A stretch of 57,201 bases of DNA from JBMNTU01 sp050945895 (GCA_050945895.1 JBMNTU010000001.1:1-57201), one strand, 5' to 3'. Counted from the stretch's first letter, positions 7,610 through 15,761 are shown. Notes: generated from the letters alone by a model not told the origin. Numbers and translations: made by a program.

Positions 7610-7638
7610 ATTATACCACATCCTGCCATAGTTATAAC
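7610..7638 (-). promoter_or_regulatory. Extended -10 promoter candidate for cheR
   Basis: On the minus strand TATAAT (7610-7615) preceded by TGG, i.e. an extended -10, with a weak GTTATA at the -35 position (7633-7638) 17 bases upstream. It lies between the yaaR-like gene and cheR and could give cheR and the transglycosylase SigD-independent expression. Confidence 0.55.
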
Positions 7639-7685
7639 ACGTTCTCCAAAAAAAATCCGATACCGGTATAGCGCCAATTTACGGA

Positions 7686-8138
7686 CTAAAAATACATGTC
7701 CACCAAAAGCCCCCGAATATCGTCTACCTCATCCAGCAGGTTGATGTTGTTTTCCTCTTGCTTTAAAACCTTTTGTGTCATTTGGTCCAGCTTTTCGTTG
7801 ATTGTTCGAATGCTGGCAAAAATTTTACTGCGGCCGCTGCTTGTAATTTTTCCCTCTTTTTGAAATACAAATCCGTTGCTCACAGTCTCATTGATAAGCT
7901 GTGTGATCATTTCCCTGTATTTTTGAAGGTCTGCCATATCGGCGCGCTTGGCCAGCTTCTGCCCCTGTTTTTCAATATCAGAAACCAGCGTTTCGATATG
8001 CTGCATATACGCAGTTTTTGTTTCATTCGAAAGCTGGCTTTTAAAAACTTTCTCATTGCTCAAATGGGCGGCACTATCGTCCGCCTCATTTCTTGGCAAC
8101 TGTTCGATTGCCATATTATTGATATTGGATATTTTCAT
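7686..8138 (-). CDS. YaaR family (DUF327) protein
   Basis: A 150-residue, mostly helical and charged protein. The C-terminal half matches the YaaR/DUF327 pattern: DLQKYREMITQLI, then FVFQKEGKI with a following Arg-rich IFASIRTINEKLDQM, ending LLDEVDDIRGLLVDMYF. Molecular function is unknown in the family. It lies between the fliT-like gene and cheR in the SigD-controlled filament-assembly unit, which suggests a late flagellar role. No membrane segment or signal peptide. AGGAGA lies rather far (14 bases) upstream of the ATG. Confidence 0.75.
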   Translation of the reverse strand: MKISNINNMAIEQLPRNEADDSAAHLSNEKVFKSQLSNETKTAYMQHIETLVSDIEKQGQKLAKRADMADLQKYREMITQLINETVSNGFVFQKEGKITSSGRSKIFASIRTINEKLDQMTQKVLKQEENNINLLDEVDDIRGLLVDMYF

Positions 8139-8168
8139 AGACTGATGTGTATCTCCTGGTAGCGATGT

Positions 8169-8600
8169 CTATTTTTCCTTGTTGAAATGAGGGGCTACTT
8201 CCCCCTGCATTTGCCGCGAATATGCATCCACCACTTTTATAGAATCTTTCGCGCCTTTCAGCTTTCCCATATAAATCTGCATTGTTTTTTCAAATCCAAG
8301 TGCGTTTTGCTCTTCAATCTGCTGGATCTGCTCCATCAGTTTGTTTTCCATCCACTTGTATTTATTGCATTCTTCTTTCAGGTTTTCCGGAACCTCGCCC
8401 AATTCTGCCAGTTTTGTATTGAGCTGCTCAACCTCCGCAATAATCTGGTCACGGCTGTCTACTTCCATCTGCAATTGAGTAAGCTGCTCTTCGCCTTGCT
8501 CTTCCATCTGCAAAATATCAGTAATGCGGTCCGACGCATCCAAAAACTGCTGCAGCATATTCGTCCGTTTTATAGTCAGGTCCAAATGGTTGTTGCCCAC
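8169..8600 (-). CDS. fliT: FliT-like flagellar export chaperone
   Basis: A 143-residue helical, Glu/Gln-rich protein with coiled-coil potential through residues 15-115 and no membrane segment. The sequence is not strongly conserved, but position directly after fliS in a fliD-fliS operon, size and all-helical character fit FliT, which in other bacteria holds the cap protein FliD for export. The GTG start has GAGG seven bases upstream. An unrelated small coiled-coil protein cannot be excluded from sequence alone. Confidence 0.6.
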   Translation of the reverse strand: MGNNHLDLTIKRTNMLQQFLDASDRITDILQMEEQGEEQLTQLQMEVDSRDQIIAEVEQLNTKLAELGEVPENLKEECNKYKWMENKLMEQIQQIEEQNALGFEKTMQIYMGKLKGAKDSIKVVDAYSRQMQGEVAPHFNKEK

Positions 8601-8621
8601 AATATATCCTCTTTACTATAT

Positions 8622-9035
8622 CTATTCACTCAGGGCGTAGCTGCTGCTGCCTCCCACTGTCTTTTTGGCTTCCGCCCACGCTTCCCGAAGGGAAGAAAGC
8701 ATATCGATTACCGGATCCAGCCGTTCTTTTTCCTTCGATACCGTCACCTCAACCATTTCATTGAGCATAAACTCGTAAAGGTTCATCAGGTCGTTCGACA
8801 TCTCCACCTTAAAATTCAGGCTGCGGATCAGTTCCAAAACGATTTCTTCCGCCTTTTCAATGGTATTCAGAAAATCCTGCGCCGCTGTCTCGCTTCCCGT
8901 ATCCTCTAAAAGGAGTTTTGCAATTTTCAGGTTTTTAATACAACCATCATACAGCATAATGATCAGGTCGATCGGGCTGGCTGTGGTCACATGGTTTTGT
9001 TTATAACTGTCATAAATATTTGCGGTTGCGTACAA
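8622..9035 (-). CDS. fliS: Flagellin export chaperone FliS
   Basis: A 137-residue four-helix protein that binds flagellin C-termini and prevents premature polymerisation. The family pattern is clear: YDSYKQNHVTTASPIDLIIMLYDGCIKNL at the N-terminus (Pro-x-Asp/Glu-Leu-Ile-x-Met-Leu-Tyr-Asp-Gly) and KVEMSNDLMNLYEFML in the middle. The TTG start is supported by GAGG eight bases upstream. It lies 58 bases after fliD and 21 before the fliT-like gene. Expected to be driven by the sigma-28 promoter upstream of fliD. Confidence 0.93.
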   Translation of the reverse strand: MYATANIYDSYKQNHVTTASPIDLIIMLYDGCIKNLKIAKLLLEDTGSETAAQDFLNTIEKAEEIVLELIRSLNFKVEMSNDLMNLYEFMLNEMVEVTVSKEKERLDPVIDMLSSLREAWAEAKKTVGGSSSYALSE

Positions 9036-9093
9036 TTTTTTTACCTCCCCAAAAGGCTGTTGCTCAGTTCATCCCCAGTTTATTATGTCTATA

Positions 9094-11397
9094 TCAGCTG
9101 GCACTGCCCGTAAGAGAAGCCAACTGCTGGGTCAGCCAGCTGCTCTGCTGCTGGTACTGGGAAAGCAGCGTTTCCATTTGTGCAAACTGCAAGTAGTAAC
9201 GCTCTTCCATCTCATACATCTTAGAGAGCATATCCACCATCTTGTCGTCATTGTTGTTAATCTTTTCATCCGTCTGCTTAATCAGCGTATTACGAATCGT
9301 ATTTTCCGCACCGGAAATCTGGTCGAAGAAGCGCGAAAGCAATCCGCTCTCTTTATAAACTGTCGTTGTATCGCTCGACGACGAAACATTTGTCATCACC
9401 TTTGCAACCGCATCCGGGTCGCTCTTAAGCATCTCGCGGAATTTATCCTCATTAAACGATATCTGCCCGTAGCTATCCCAAGAACCGGTCGTAAGTCCAA
9501 TATCGTGCGCCGAAAGCCCTGTGTCGCCCACAGCCTCAAACAACGCCGACCGCATGTCAGAAAGCAGCTTCGTTATTGTCGGGTCGTTTCGCAAAATACC
9601 TTTTTTGGCTTCCGCATTCCAATTTTCAAGATCCTCGCTGGAAACCGATTCTTTTTCCGCCTGCGACAACGGCTCATAGTCAAAATCGACCTCTTCACGG
9701 ATCAGGTCGTTCAATTCCTTTACAAGCGCGTTGTATTCGGTAATAAATGCTTTAACCTTTTCAACCGTTCCGTCAATATCCTGCTCCAGGCTAAAATCGA
9801 TATTGTTCACTCCCTGCGCCGAAGCATCGAAATTCACCTTCAGGTTGAACTCAATGCCGTCCAACACAAAGTTGTTGGAGGAACGCTCTACTGTTTCCCC
9901 ATCAATCTCGATCAGCGCATTTGTGCCCGTCGCCGAAAGATCTGCATTCCCAAAGAATGAATTTGCGCCAAATGCATTGATGTTGCCGTTATTGGCCGTT
10001 TCGATCTTTGCCTCTTTTCCCGTCTCATTGCTCTTGATAACAAACGAATCGGTAATCTGGCTATAGCTCATCGTAACGCCAGCATCCGAATTGTTGACCT
10101 TCTTAACCATGCTTTCAATCGTCGTTTTGCTTGCGTCAAACGAGAAGTTCTTCCCATTGATCAAAAACCTGAACATCCCATCCGAACCCAATCCCAAATT
10201 GACGCCCATTTTTTGGGCGGCCGTTAAGATGGTATCCGTCTTCTGCGTAATCACGCCAAAATCGGTGATCTCCTGGTCATCTGCAATGCCCGTAAAGCCA
10301 CGGTTGTCCTCCGTCGCAAAGAAGTTCCCCTGTATATTTTTGAACGAAAGCTCCGTTCCCGTTCCCGATATGTTGCTGCGAAGATTAAACGCCGCTTTTT
10401 CGCCAATAACATCATAGCTGAGCGTCACATTTGCATCGGTATTGCCGTTGACTGTGTCTAATACATCCTGCAGCGTATCGTGCCTGCCAAAAGTAAATGT
10501 CTCGCCGTTAATCTCAAACGAAATCTCATTATGGTAAAATCCAAGCTTCCGGCCGGTCGCATCTTCAATCTGCTGGAGCGTCATATCGGCTGTAACAATA
10601 TTCTTGGCAACTGTCGTACCGCCGTTCACCCCAAACGCGCCGTTGACACCAAACACGCTTGGCGAGCCGTTGACATTTCCCAATACCATTTTTGCATTGG
10701 GGCCTGCCTGCGTATTTTTAAAATTGATCAATCCGTCACTGTCCACCGACATCGTAACGTTTGCAGCCGTCCGGGCGTTCACCGTGCTCATTACCTTATC
10801 CAGCGTATCCGTCTGGTTAAAACTGAACGACTGGCCGTTGACCGTAAACGCAATTTTCTGATCCGTTTGCAGATTATCAAACACTTTCGCGCCGCCGACA
10901 TACTCCAGTTGATCAAGCTGCATCGGGCCGCTCATATTAATTTCCTTATTACCCGTTACAGAGGCAAGCGAGTTGATAGCTAAATCGCCCTGTGCAGACG
11001 CAGCACGGTTTCGCTGTTTTGCCCCGTTTAGCGTTGCGCTGGCTGCAAGCTGGACTTTGCTGATAGAATGGCTGGATGCAAACGCATCCTGCGTTCCCTT
11101 GATCCCAACATAAATGTTGTCGGCCATGTTGACCTTAAACGATTTATAGGTACCGTAAGACCATACGCTGCTCGCGCTGCTCGCACTGATATACTTATTT
11201 CTTAATGCAGATAGTTTTGTATTGACATCCGTATACGCTTCCTTGGTCCAAGTAAGCTTTGTATTGGCTTTGTACAGACGGTCTACCTTGCTTTGCTCCG
11301 ATTGCATTAATTTTGCAACCAAAGAATCCGTATCCATCCCCGAAGAAAGACCGGTGATCCTCGTTGTATTGTACGAACTAATTGGGCTAACAGCCAT
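9094..11397 (-). CDS. fliD: Flagellar filament cap protein FliD, enlarged
   Basis: The N-terminus (ITGLSSGMDTDSLVAKLM, then QSEQSKVDRLY) and the C-terminus (the KVKAFITEYNALVKELND block, the RDP-like region LRNDPTITKLLSDMR, and ENTIRNTLIKQTDEKIN near the end) are typical FliD coiled-coil regions that bind the filament tip. At 767 residues it is clearly longer than the roughly 450-550 usual in Gram-positives. The extra length comes from three related segments at about 181-260, 290-365 and 408-485, each with F-x-(V/I)NG-x-x-F-(S/T)-F, a Thr-rich helix with VN, and VT(M/L)S. They resemble flagellin-IN-type hypervariable repeats and would enlarge the exposed part of the cap. AAAAGGAG precedes the ATG. 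Confidence 0.93.
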   Translation of the reverse strand: MAVSPISSYNTTRITGLSSGMDTDSLVAKLMQSEQSKVDRLYKANTKLTWTKEAYTDVNTKLSALRNKYISASSASSVWSYGTYKSFKVNMADNIYVGIKGTQDAFASSHSISKVQLAASATLNGAKQRNRAASAQGDLAINSLASVTGNKEINMSGPMQLDQLEYVGGAKVFDNLQTDQKIAFTVNGQSFSFNQTDTLDKVMSTVNARTAANVTMSVDSDGLINFKNTQAGPNAKMVLGNVNGSPSVFGVNGAFGVNGGTTVAKNIVTADMTLQQIEDATGRKLGFYHNEISFEINGETFTFGRHDTLQDVLDTVNGNTDANVTLSYDVIGEKAAFNLRSNISGTGTELSFKNIQGNFFATEDNRGFTGIADDQEITDFGVITQKTDTILTAAQKMGVNLGLGSDGMFRFLINGKNFSFDASKTTIESMVKKVNNSDAGVTMSYSQITDSFVIKSNETGKEAKIETANNGNINAFGANSFFGNADLSATGTNALIEIDGETVERSSNNFVLDGIEFNLKVNFDASAQGVNNIDFSLEQDIDGTVEKVKAFITEYNALVKELNDLIREEVDFDYEPLSQAEKESVSSEDLENWNAEAKKGILRNDPTITKLLSDMRSALFEAVGDTGLSAHDIGLTTGSWDSYGQISFNEDKFREMLKSDPDAVAKVMTNVSSSSDTTTVYKESGLLSRFFDQISGAENTIRNTLIKQTDEKINNNDDKMVDMLSKMYEMEERYYLQFAQMETLLSQYQQQSSWLTQQLASLTGSAS

Positions 11398-11443
11398 GAT
11401 ATCTCACTCCTTTTATCATTCTAAAGCATAACTATTAATACTT

Positions 11444-11470
11444 ATATCGGCGAATACAAAAAAAACTTTA
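11444..11470 (-). promoter_or_regulatory. Sigma-28 (SigD) promoter upstream of fliD
   Basis: On the minus strand TAAA (11467-11470), a 15-base spacer and GCCGATAT (11444-11451), matching the consensus TAAA-N15-GCCGATAA in 11 of 12 positions. It lies about 50 bases before the fliD start and would place fliD, fliS, fliT, yaaR and following genes under the SigD encoded at 45-46 kb. Confidence 0.9.
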
Positions 11471-11492
11471 TCAATTTTTACAGGAAAAAACT

Positions 11493-12452
11493 TTAAATGT
11501 GTACAAAATATTCCGTTTGTTCGGTAATTGCAGGACCATAAAGTGAATTGATATAGGTATAATTGCTCGGCGTGCTGCCTGCCTGTGCCAATGCAACCCC
11601 ATTCGCAGAGCTGTACACGCCGTTCTCCGAAGGGCTTACAACCATCATATGCCCGTCTCCTGCGGCGCTCTTGTACGACGCAACGGCAGGCATGCCGCTA
11701 TTTGCGTAGCGTTGCGCATCTTCCGCCGAAACCTTTGTCCAACCATAAGCTGCACCATATGTATTGAGCCAGTCGTTTTCCGCATTGGCGTTTGCCGCTG
11801 TTCCAGCGCCAACTGCCGCAGGTGCCCCTGTGGACGAATTTATATAATACGGAATCTCTGCTCCCATTGCACGCGTAACATCCCAAACAAAAACATTTTC
11901 TGGTACAACACTCGTTCCACCGGGGTTATAGCGCCGGTTCAGCTCTACATTGAACTGGTCGATTACCGCGCGGTAGCTGTCCGCCGCACGCTCGCCCGAA
12001 ACATTCGTCACAGACAGCTCTGCAGCCGGAACTGTGTTATTCATTGTATAAGCGTTTGCTCCATACACATGCTGGTGGCCGGTTGTATTTGCCGTCTGCG
12101 CAGAAGATGTATTTCCTGTCAACGCGTTCAAAAGCGAAGAGTTGTTGTTTTTCCCACTGCCGTCCGCCAAGAGCAGCAATAGCAGCATCATTGTAAGACT
12201 GCTGGAAGAAGAACTGTCGCCCGTTCCAAATAGAGACCCCATACCCGTCAACCCGGTCATGCTGTCCATATAAGAAGACGTACCGCCCGTTCCCGAAAAG
12301 TCGAGCGCCGAACCCAGCGAAGACGCCATATAGGTGTTCAGCAATGTCGAAAAGGCGTTGTTCGTTCCCGCCGCATTCGTATTCGTCTGAGACTGCCCGC
12401 TCAAAATACCACTTGTAAGCAGGTTGCTTGCTCCGCTTATATCTATGGCCAT
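11493..12452 (-). CDS. Cysteine-free papain/CHAP-like domain protein in the flagellar locus
   Basis: A 319-residue protein with no signal peptide. Residues 1-155 are low-complexity (Ser, Thr, Asn, Gly; a Leu run at 90-95) and look like the N-termini of flagellar-exported proteins (MAIDISGASNLLTSGIL). Residues 160-319 look like a papain-like amidase fold: VFVWDVTRAMGAEIP (187-201), AEDAQRYANSGMPAV, GDGHMMVVSP with His268, and ALAQAG. In the related proteins I recall, the segment before FVWDVT contains a catalytic Cys; here it is Pro-Glu-Asn and the whole protein has no cysteine, so it is probably inactive or uses another mechanism. GGAGGAG seven bases upstream fixes ATG 12452. It has its own sigma-A promoter. 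Function unknown. Confidence 0.6.
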   Translation of the reverse strand: MAIDISGASNLLTSGILSGQSQTNTNAAGTNNAFSTLLNTYMASSLGSALDFSGTGGTSSYMDSMTGLTGMGSLFGTGDSSSSSSLTMMLLLLLLADGSGKNNNSSLLNALTGNTSSAQTANTTGHQHVYGANAYTMNNTVPAAELSVTNVSGERAADSYRAVIDQFNVELNRRYNPGGTSVVPENVFVWDVTRAMGAEIPYYINSSTGAPAAVGAGTAANANAENDWLNTYGAAYGWTKVSAEDAQRYANSGMPAVASYKSAAGDGHMMVVSPSENGVYSSANGVALAQAGSTPSNYTYINSLYGPAITEQTEYFVHI

Positions 12453-12487
12453 TCGGCTTCTCCTCCCCACGTTCAAACTTACGTCTG

Positions 12488-12516
12488 ATTGTAGCACTTT
12501 CCCTCAAAAAAATCAA
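12488..12516 (-). promoter_or_regulatory. Sigma-A promoter for the papain-like gene
   Basis: On the minus strand TTGATT (12511-12516), a 17-base spacer and TACAAT (12488-12493), with TG one base before the -10. It begins only three bases after the stop of the FliK-like gene, about 36 bases before the next start codon. Confidence 0.75.
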
Positions 12517-12519
12517 AAT

Positions 12520-14415
12520 TTAAATCGATATATCGATCGCCTGCAGCGAAAAGTTTTCTGTGGCTTCCCCCAGCATTTGCTGCGCATTCATAGGCGTTAC
12601 CGGCTGCTTCATCAACACCACCTCTATCCCTTCCACCCGAAAGTCCTCCTCGCGCAAAAGCGCGTCCAGTTCTTCCACCTCTTCAGACAGAAAGCTCTGC
12701 ACCCATTCCGTTTCCACACGAAGCTCCAGCCGCAGCACCGTTTCCTCGTTCGCACGCAAAACCGTTTCCACCCGGCCCAAGTGTTCCGTATCCAGTGCAA
12801 TCAAAACCGTGGTATTTGTCCGTTCTCCTGCCTCTCCTTTTCCTCTGCGTTCAAACACATACAGCTCCGCCGTATTCTTGTTTTGCGCAATCTCATACGG
12901 AATCTGGCAATAATAAAAGTTCTCCAGTTGGTTTCCCAGCTGTACCTGTGAAGAGATATCGCCCGCACGCTGCGCAGCCGCACTCCCTTCACCCATCAGG
13001 CGCGCCGTGCTGCTTTTAATTCCATCGGCAAGGCCCTGCTGCGCACGCAGGGCATCTTGCAGCGCTTGTGCATCCACCGGAACATCACGTTTTATGGGCA
13101 CGGTAAACTTGCCGATTTCCCCAATCACCTGCCGTAGCTGGTTTGCCAGTTCGCCCCTGTATCCGGACGGCTGATGCGCTTCCGTGTTTTGCACAGGCGA
13201 AGACGCCTGCCCTTCGCCTGTCGCAGCAGTAACAGGAGCCTGCTGTATAGCCGCCTCTCCCTGCACATTTGAGGCGACTATCTGTGCAGATGGTGGCGCG
13301 GGCTGCTGCGCTTCCGTTTGCACACCCTGCCCCGTCGGCGTTTGCGCTGTCTGCTGCGGCTGCTGCGCCGTCTGCTCTGGCTGCTGTATTTGTTGCGCAG
13401 GCTGTTCCTGCGTATTCACTGCCGGTTGGCCCGGATTTTGCTGTTGCGCCACTTGCGTGCCTTCCTGTCCGGCAGGCGCCGCCTGCACAGGCTGGCCGGT
13501 ATTTTCTGTCAGCGTCTGTCCTGCGTTTTCCTGCACCGCAAGGTTGCCCGTGCGGAACGCAGTCAACAGCTGTTCCGCCGCCGCTACACGCGCCTCGGGC
13601 GGCAAATCGAACCCGCGCACAAACTCCGCTATCATCACACGCGCTTCGCTTTCGCTTGCGCCTGCAAGCTGCCCCGCAAGCTCGGCCAATGCGCCCGAAT
13701 TGTTTCCAATCACTTCGGGAAGCGGCGTCTGTGCTTTATTTAACGCCGACAGAAACGTGTCTGTAAATACCGCCTGCGGCGTTTGCGCCGTTTGGTTCGC
13801 CTCGCTCAACACCTGGTTCAAAATCGCCGTTAGCTCCTGCGTCTTGTCCCCCAGCATAAATTCCGGATTATTGAACCATCCTAAAAGCGTTGCAATATTC
13901 TGCTCCGATATGGGTACGTTGTTTTCCGTCATAAAAAGCGCCACTGCTGCCGGAAGCTCCGGAAACTGTGCAATGATCCGCGCCATATGGTTAATTCTTC
14001 CTGCCGTCGGCTGAAGGCCCCTGTCCGCCAAATACTCCGCAATCTTCGTATTCACTTTGGACGGCTCTACGCCAATGTCCATCAGGCGTATTTCCATCTC
14101 CCCCGTTTCCAGGTTCACCGTCTGCCCGTTCAGCATAGAAAGGCGCAACCGCATCTCTCCCCCGCCGCGCTCTGTCAAAGTCAGCTCAAGCAAATCGCCC
14201 GGCATCACTTCAAGCCCCGCAGGAAATTCTGCCGTAATTGTATTTCCATCATTTGTTTTGAGCGTCACCTTACCGTCCGAAATTCCAACCACTTCCGCCT
14301 GAACCGTTCCGCCAACCGGTGTGCCTGCAAACAAAACCCGTCCGCTATCCTGGGTGGAGCCCTGCCCCTTTACCTGGTTTGTATTGATTTGTATTGGAAG
14401 CGATGGAATTTGCAC
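12520..14415 (-). CDS. FliK/YlqG-like hook-length control protein
   Basis: A 631-residue protein with the layout of YlqG/FliK-type proteins. Residues 20-105 hold a small beta domain (AGTPVGGTVQAEVVG; LELTLTERGGGEMRLRL), 105-300 are helical, 300-400 form a Gln/Pro/Ala-rich linker, and 430-631 form a FliK-C-like domain ending in LDALLREEDFRVEGIEVVLM. Family members measure hook length or act in export switching. A separate FliK lies in the hook operon at 22.5-23.9 kb, so this is a second FliK-like protein. In Bacillus ylqG is followed by ylqH; here ylqH is next door but divergent. The GTG start has GGAGG eight bases upstream. Confidence 0.75.
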   Translation of the reverse strand: MQIPSLPIQINTNQVKGQGSTQDSGRVLFAGTPVGGTVQAEVVGISDGKVTLKTNDGNTITAEFPAGLEVMPGDLLELTLTERGGGEMRLRLSMLNGQTVNLETGEMEIRLMDIGVEPSKVNTKIAEYLADRGLQPTAGRINHMARIIAQFPELPAAVALFMTENNVPISEQNIATLLGWFNNPEFMLGDKTQELTAILNQVLSEANQTAQTPQAVFTDTFLSALNKAQTPLPEVIGNNSGALAELAGQLAGASESEARVMIAEFVRGFDLPPEARVAAAEQLLTAFRTGNLAVQENAGQTLTENTGQPVQAAPAGQEGTQVAQQQNPGQPAVNTQEQPAQQIQQPEQTAQQPQQTAQTPTGQGVQTEAQQPAPPSAQIVASNVQGEAAIQQAPVTAATGEGQASSPVQNTEAHQPSGYRGELANQLRQVIGEIGKFTVPIKRDVPVDAQALQDALRAQQGLADGIKSSTARLMGEGSAAAQRAGDISSQVQLGNQLENFYYCQIPYEIAQNKNTAELYVFERRGKGEAGERTNTTVLIALDTEHLGRVETVLRANEETVLRLELRVETEWVQSFLSEEVEELDALLREEDFRVEGIEVVLMKQPVTPMNAQQMLGEATENFSLQAIDISI

Positions 14416-14449
14416 TGTTTTTCCTCCATAAAGATACTATTTATATCTA

Positions 14450-14476
14450 CTATCGTCACTTTCAAAATAAAATTAA
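14450..14476 (-). promoter_or_regulatory. Weak sigma-28-like promoter candidate for the FliK-like gene
   Basis: On the minus strand TTAA (14473-14476), a 15-base spacer and GACGATAG (14450-14457), which matches 9 of 12 positions of the SigD consensus. It lies 35 bases before the GTG start. The match is weaker than the fliD promoter. Confidence 0.4.
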
Positions 14477-14601
14477 ATAATTTTTCCAAACTTCCGATGA
14501 ACATACTATAAAAAGGATAAACATATCTTGCTCCGCTAAACGGTATTGTTTATCCTGTTGTACACGCCGCGTCATCTTTTTCTGTGTTTTTGAAAAAAAC
14601 A

Positions 14602-14610
14602 TGGTATAAT
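14602..14610 (+). promoter_or_regulatory. Extended -10 promoter candidate for ylqH-like gene
   Basis: TGG followed by TATAAT (14605-14610), 30 bases before the plus-strand start codon. No good -35 is visible at 17 bases. The extended TG may compensate. Confidence 0.5.
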
Positions 14611-14639
14611 AGCAAATAAACCCAACAGGAAATGATTTT

Positions 14640-14930
14640 ATGGAAAAGCAACCGGAAAAACGCAAACAGGCCGCCGCCCTCAAATACGACCCTGCGCTGG
14701 ACAACGCCCCTATCATAACGGCGCTTGGCCTGGGCAAAGTTGCGGAAAAAATCATTGAGAAGGCCGAAACAAGCGATGTCCCCGTGTTGGAGAACAAGCA
14801 GCTCTCCGACATACTGATGGGCCTTTCGGTCGGCGATGCCATCCCCCCCAAGCTTTACGAAGCCGTCGCTCAAATCCTTATTTTCATCAGCCAAAAGGAC
14901 AATAAGTTTTTCGATAAAATCAAATTTTAG
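14640..14930 (+). CDS. FlhB C-terminal domain homolog (YlqH/FhlB-like)
   Basis: A 96-residue soluble protein corresponding to the cytoplasmic tail of FlhB without its membrane part and without the NPTH cleavage site. The match starts at AAALKYDPALDNAP, parallel to AVALRYDEAVADAP of the FlhB in this window, and continues through KIIEKAETSDVPVLENKQL to IPPKLYEAVAQILIFI. Such proteins can partly replace the FlhB tail in export substrate switching. It is one of only two full genes on the plus strand, divergent from the FliK/YlqG-like gene and convergent with cheB across a shared terminator. AGGAAA lies about nine bases upstream of the ATG. Confidence 0.88.
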   Translation: MEKQPEKRKQAAALKYDPALDNAPIITALGLGKVAEKIIEKAETSDVPVLENKQLSDILMGLSVGDAIPPKLYEAVAQILIFISQKDNKFFDKIKF

Positions 14931-14940
14931 TAAATATATA

Positions 14941-14980
14941 TAAAAACCGTGCAACCCATCGGGAAGGCACGGCTTTTTAT
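14941..14980. terminator. Bidirectional terminator between ylqH-like gene and cheB
   Basis: CCGTGC (14947-14952) pairs with GCACGG (14967-14972). A-rich bases on the left and CTTTTTATTTT on the right give a T-tract in both directions. It sits between two convergent stop codons 60 bases apart. Confidence 0.8.
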
Positions 14981-14990
14981 TTTCTGTGCG

Positions 14991-15602
14991 TCATCGCGAC
15001 AAATACGCCAAAACCAATTTTGCAATATCATGGACGCCTGCCTGGCGCGTTACCGCGTTGATCTGCTTGGCTACCATTGGCATACCGTATACCACCGAAG
15101 ACTTTTCATCCTGCCCAATGGTATAAGCGCCCTTTTGCCGCATGGCCAAAAGCCCCTTTGCGCCGTCTGCGCCCATGCCCGTCAAAATAATGCCCAGCGT
15201 ATTTTTGTCTGCAAACTTTGCAACCGAGTGAAACATTACATCCACAGACGGCCTGTGCCCGTTGACCTTGTCTCCGTCCGAACACCGGATGGTATAGCTC
15301 CCGCCTGTTTTAATAACGACAACATGCTTGTCGCCCGGCGCAACATACGCATGGCCGGGCAAAACAACGTCGCAATCCTCCGCTTCTTTTACAGTTAACG
15401 CGCTTTCCTTATTCAGCCGCTCGGCGTACAGCTTCGTAAAAACCGGCGGCATATGCTGAACGATAACAATACCCGGCACACTTGCGGGCAGCTCCTTCAA
15501 AATCACGCTTGTCGCTTCCGTTCCTCCGGTAGAAGCGCCCAGCGCAATCAGGCCTCTTGCCTTATCTGCAGTTATTCGTTCTTTTGTGCTGCCAACTTGC
15601 AT
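14991..15602 (-). CDS. cheB: Stand-alone CheB methylesterase domain without receiver
   Basis: A 203-residue protein containing only the CheB catalytic domain. The triad is intact: Ser24 in GASTGG, His50 in VQHMPP and Asp146 in GMGADG; the spacing 26 and 122 equals that of classical CheB. It removes methyl groups from, or deamidates, chemoreceptors. The usual N-terminal receiver domain that controls activity by CheA phosphorylation is absent, and the 160 bases upstream hold a terminator and a promoter, not a lost receiver. The first 17 residues (STKERITADKARG) look like the old interdomain linker. Activity is therefore probably constitutive or controlled otherwise, for example by expression. 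AGGGA lies about eight bases before the ATG. Confidence 0.92.
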   Translation of the reverse strand: MQVGSTKERITADKARGLIALGASTGGTEATSVILKELPASVPGIVIVQHMPPVFTKLYAERLNKESALTVKEAEDCDVVLPGHAYVAPGDKHVVVIKTGGSYTIRCSDGDKVNGHRPSVDVMFHSVAKFADKNTLGIILTGMGADGAKGLLAMRQKGAYTIGQDEKSSVVYGMPMVAKQINAVTRQAGVHDIAKLVLAYLSR

Positions 15603-15673
15603 AAAACGTCCCTATCCACCCCCGGCGCACATCTGGTCTATTGCGCCTGCGCTTATCTATCTTACATATGGAA

Positions 15674-15702
15674 ATGATACCAAAAAGCACCTCGCACTGC
15701 AA
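15674..15702 (-). promoter_or_regulatory. Sigma-A promoter of cheB
   Basis: On the minus strand TTGCAG (15697-15702), a 17-base spacer and TATCAT (15674-15679). It immediately follows the terminator of the upstream operon, so cheB is transcribed independently. Confidence 0.75.
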
Positions 15703-15706
15703 GCGC

Positions 15707-15746
15707 AAAAAAACATCCCCATGCTTTTCACGCATCGCACGGGGAT
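15707..15746 (-). terminator. Intrinsic terminator of the cheC-fliY operon
   Basis: On the minus strand ATCCCCGTGC (15737-15746) pairs with GCATGGGGAT (15715-15724) through ten pairs including one G-U, with a 12-base loop, followed by GTTTTTTT. It begins 16 bases after the fliY stop. Confidence 0.9.
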
Positions 15747-15761
15747 ATATTCATCCAAAAA

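Noticed and set aside
13184..14014. Cysteine-rich plus-strand frame opposite the FliK-like gene
   Set aside because: The Cys-rich composition is the complement of the Gln/Ala codons of the linker on the other strand.
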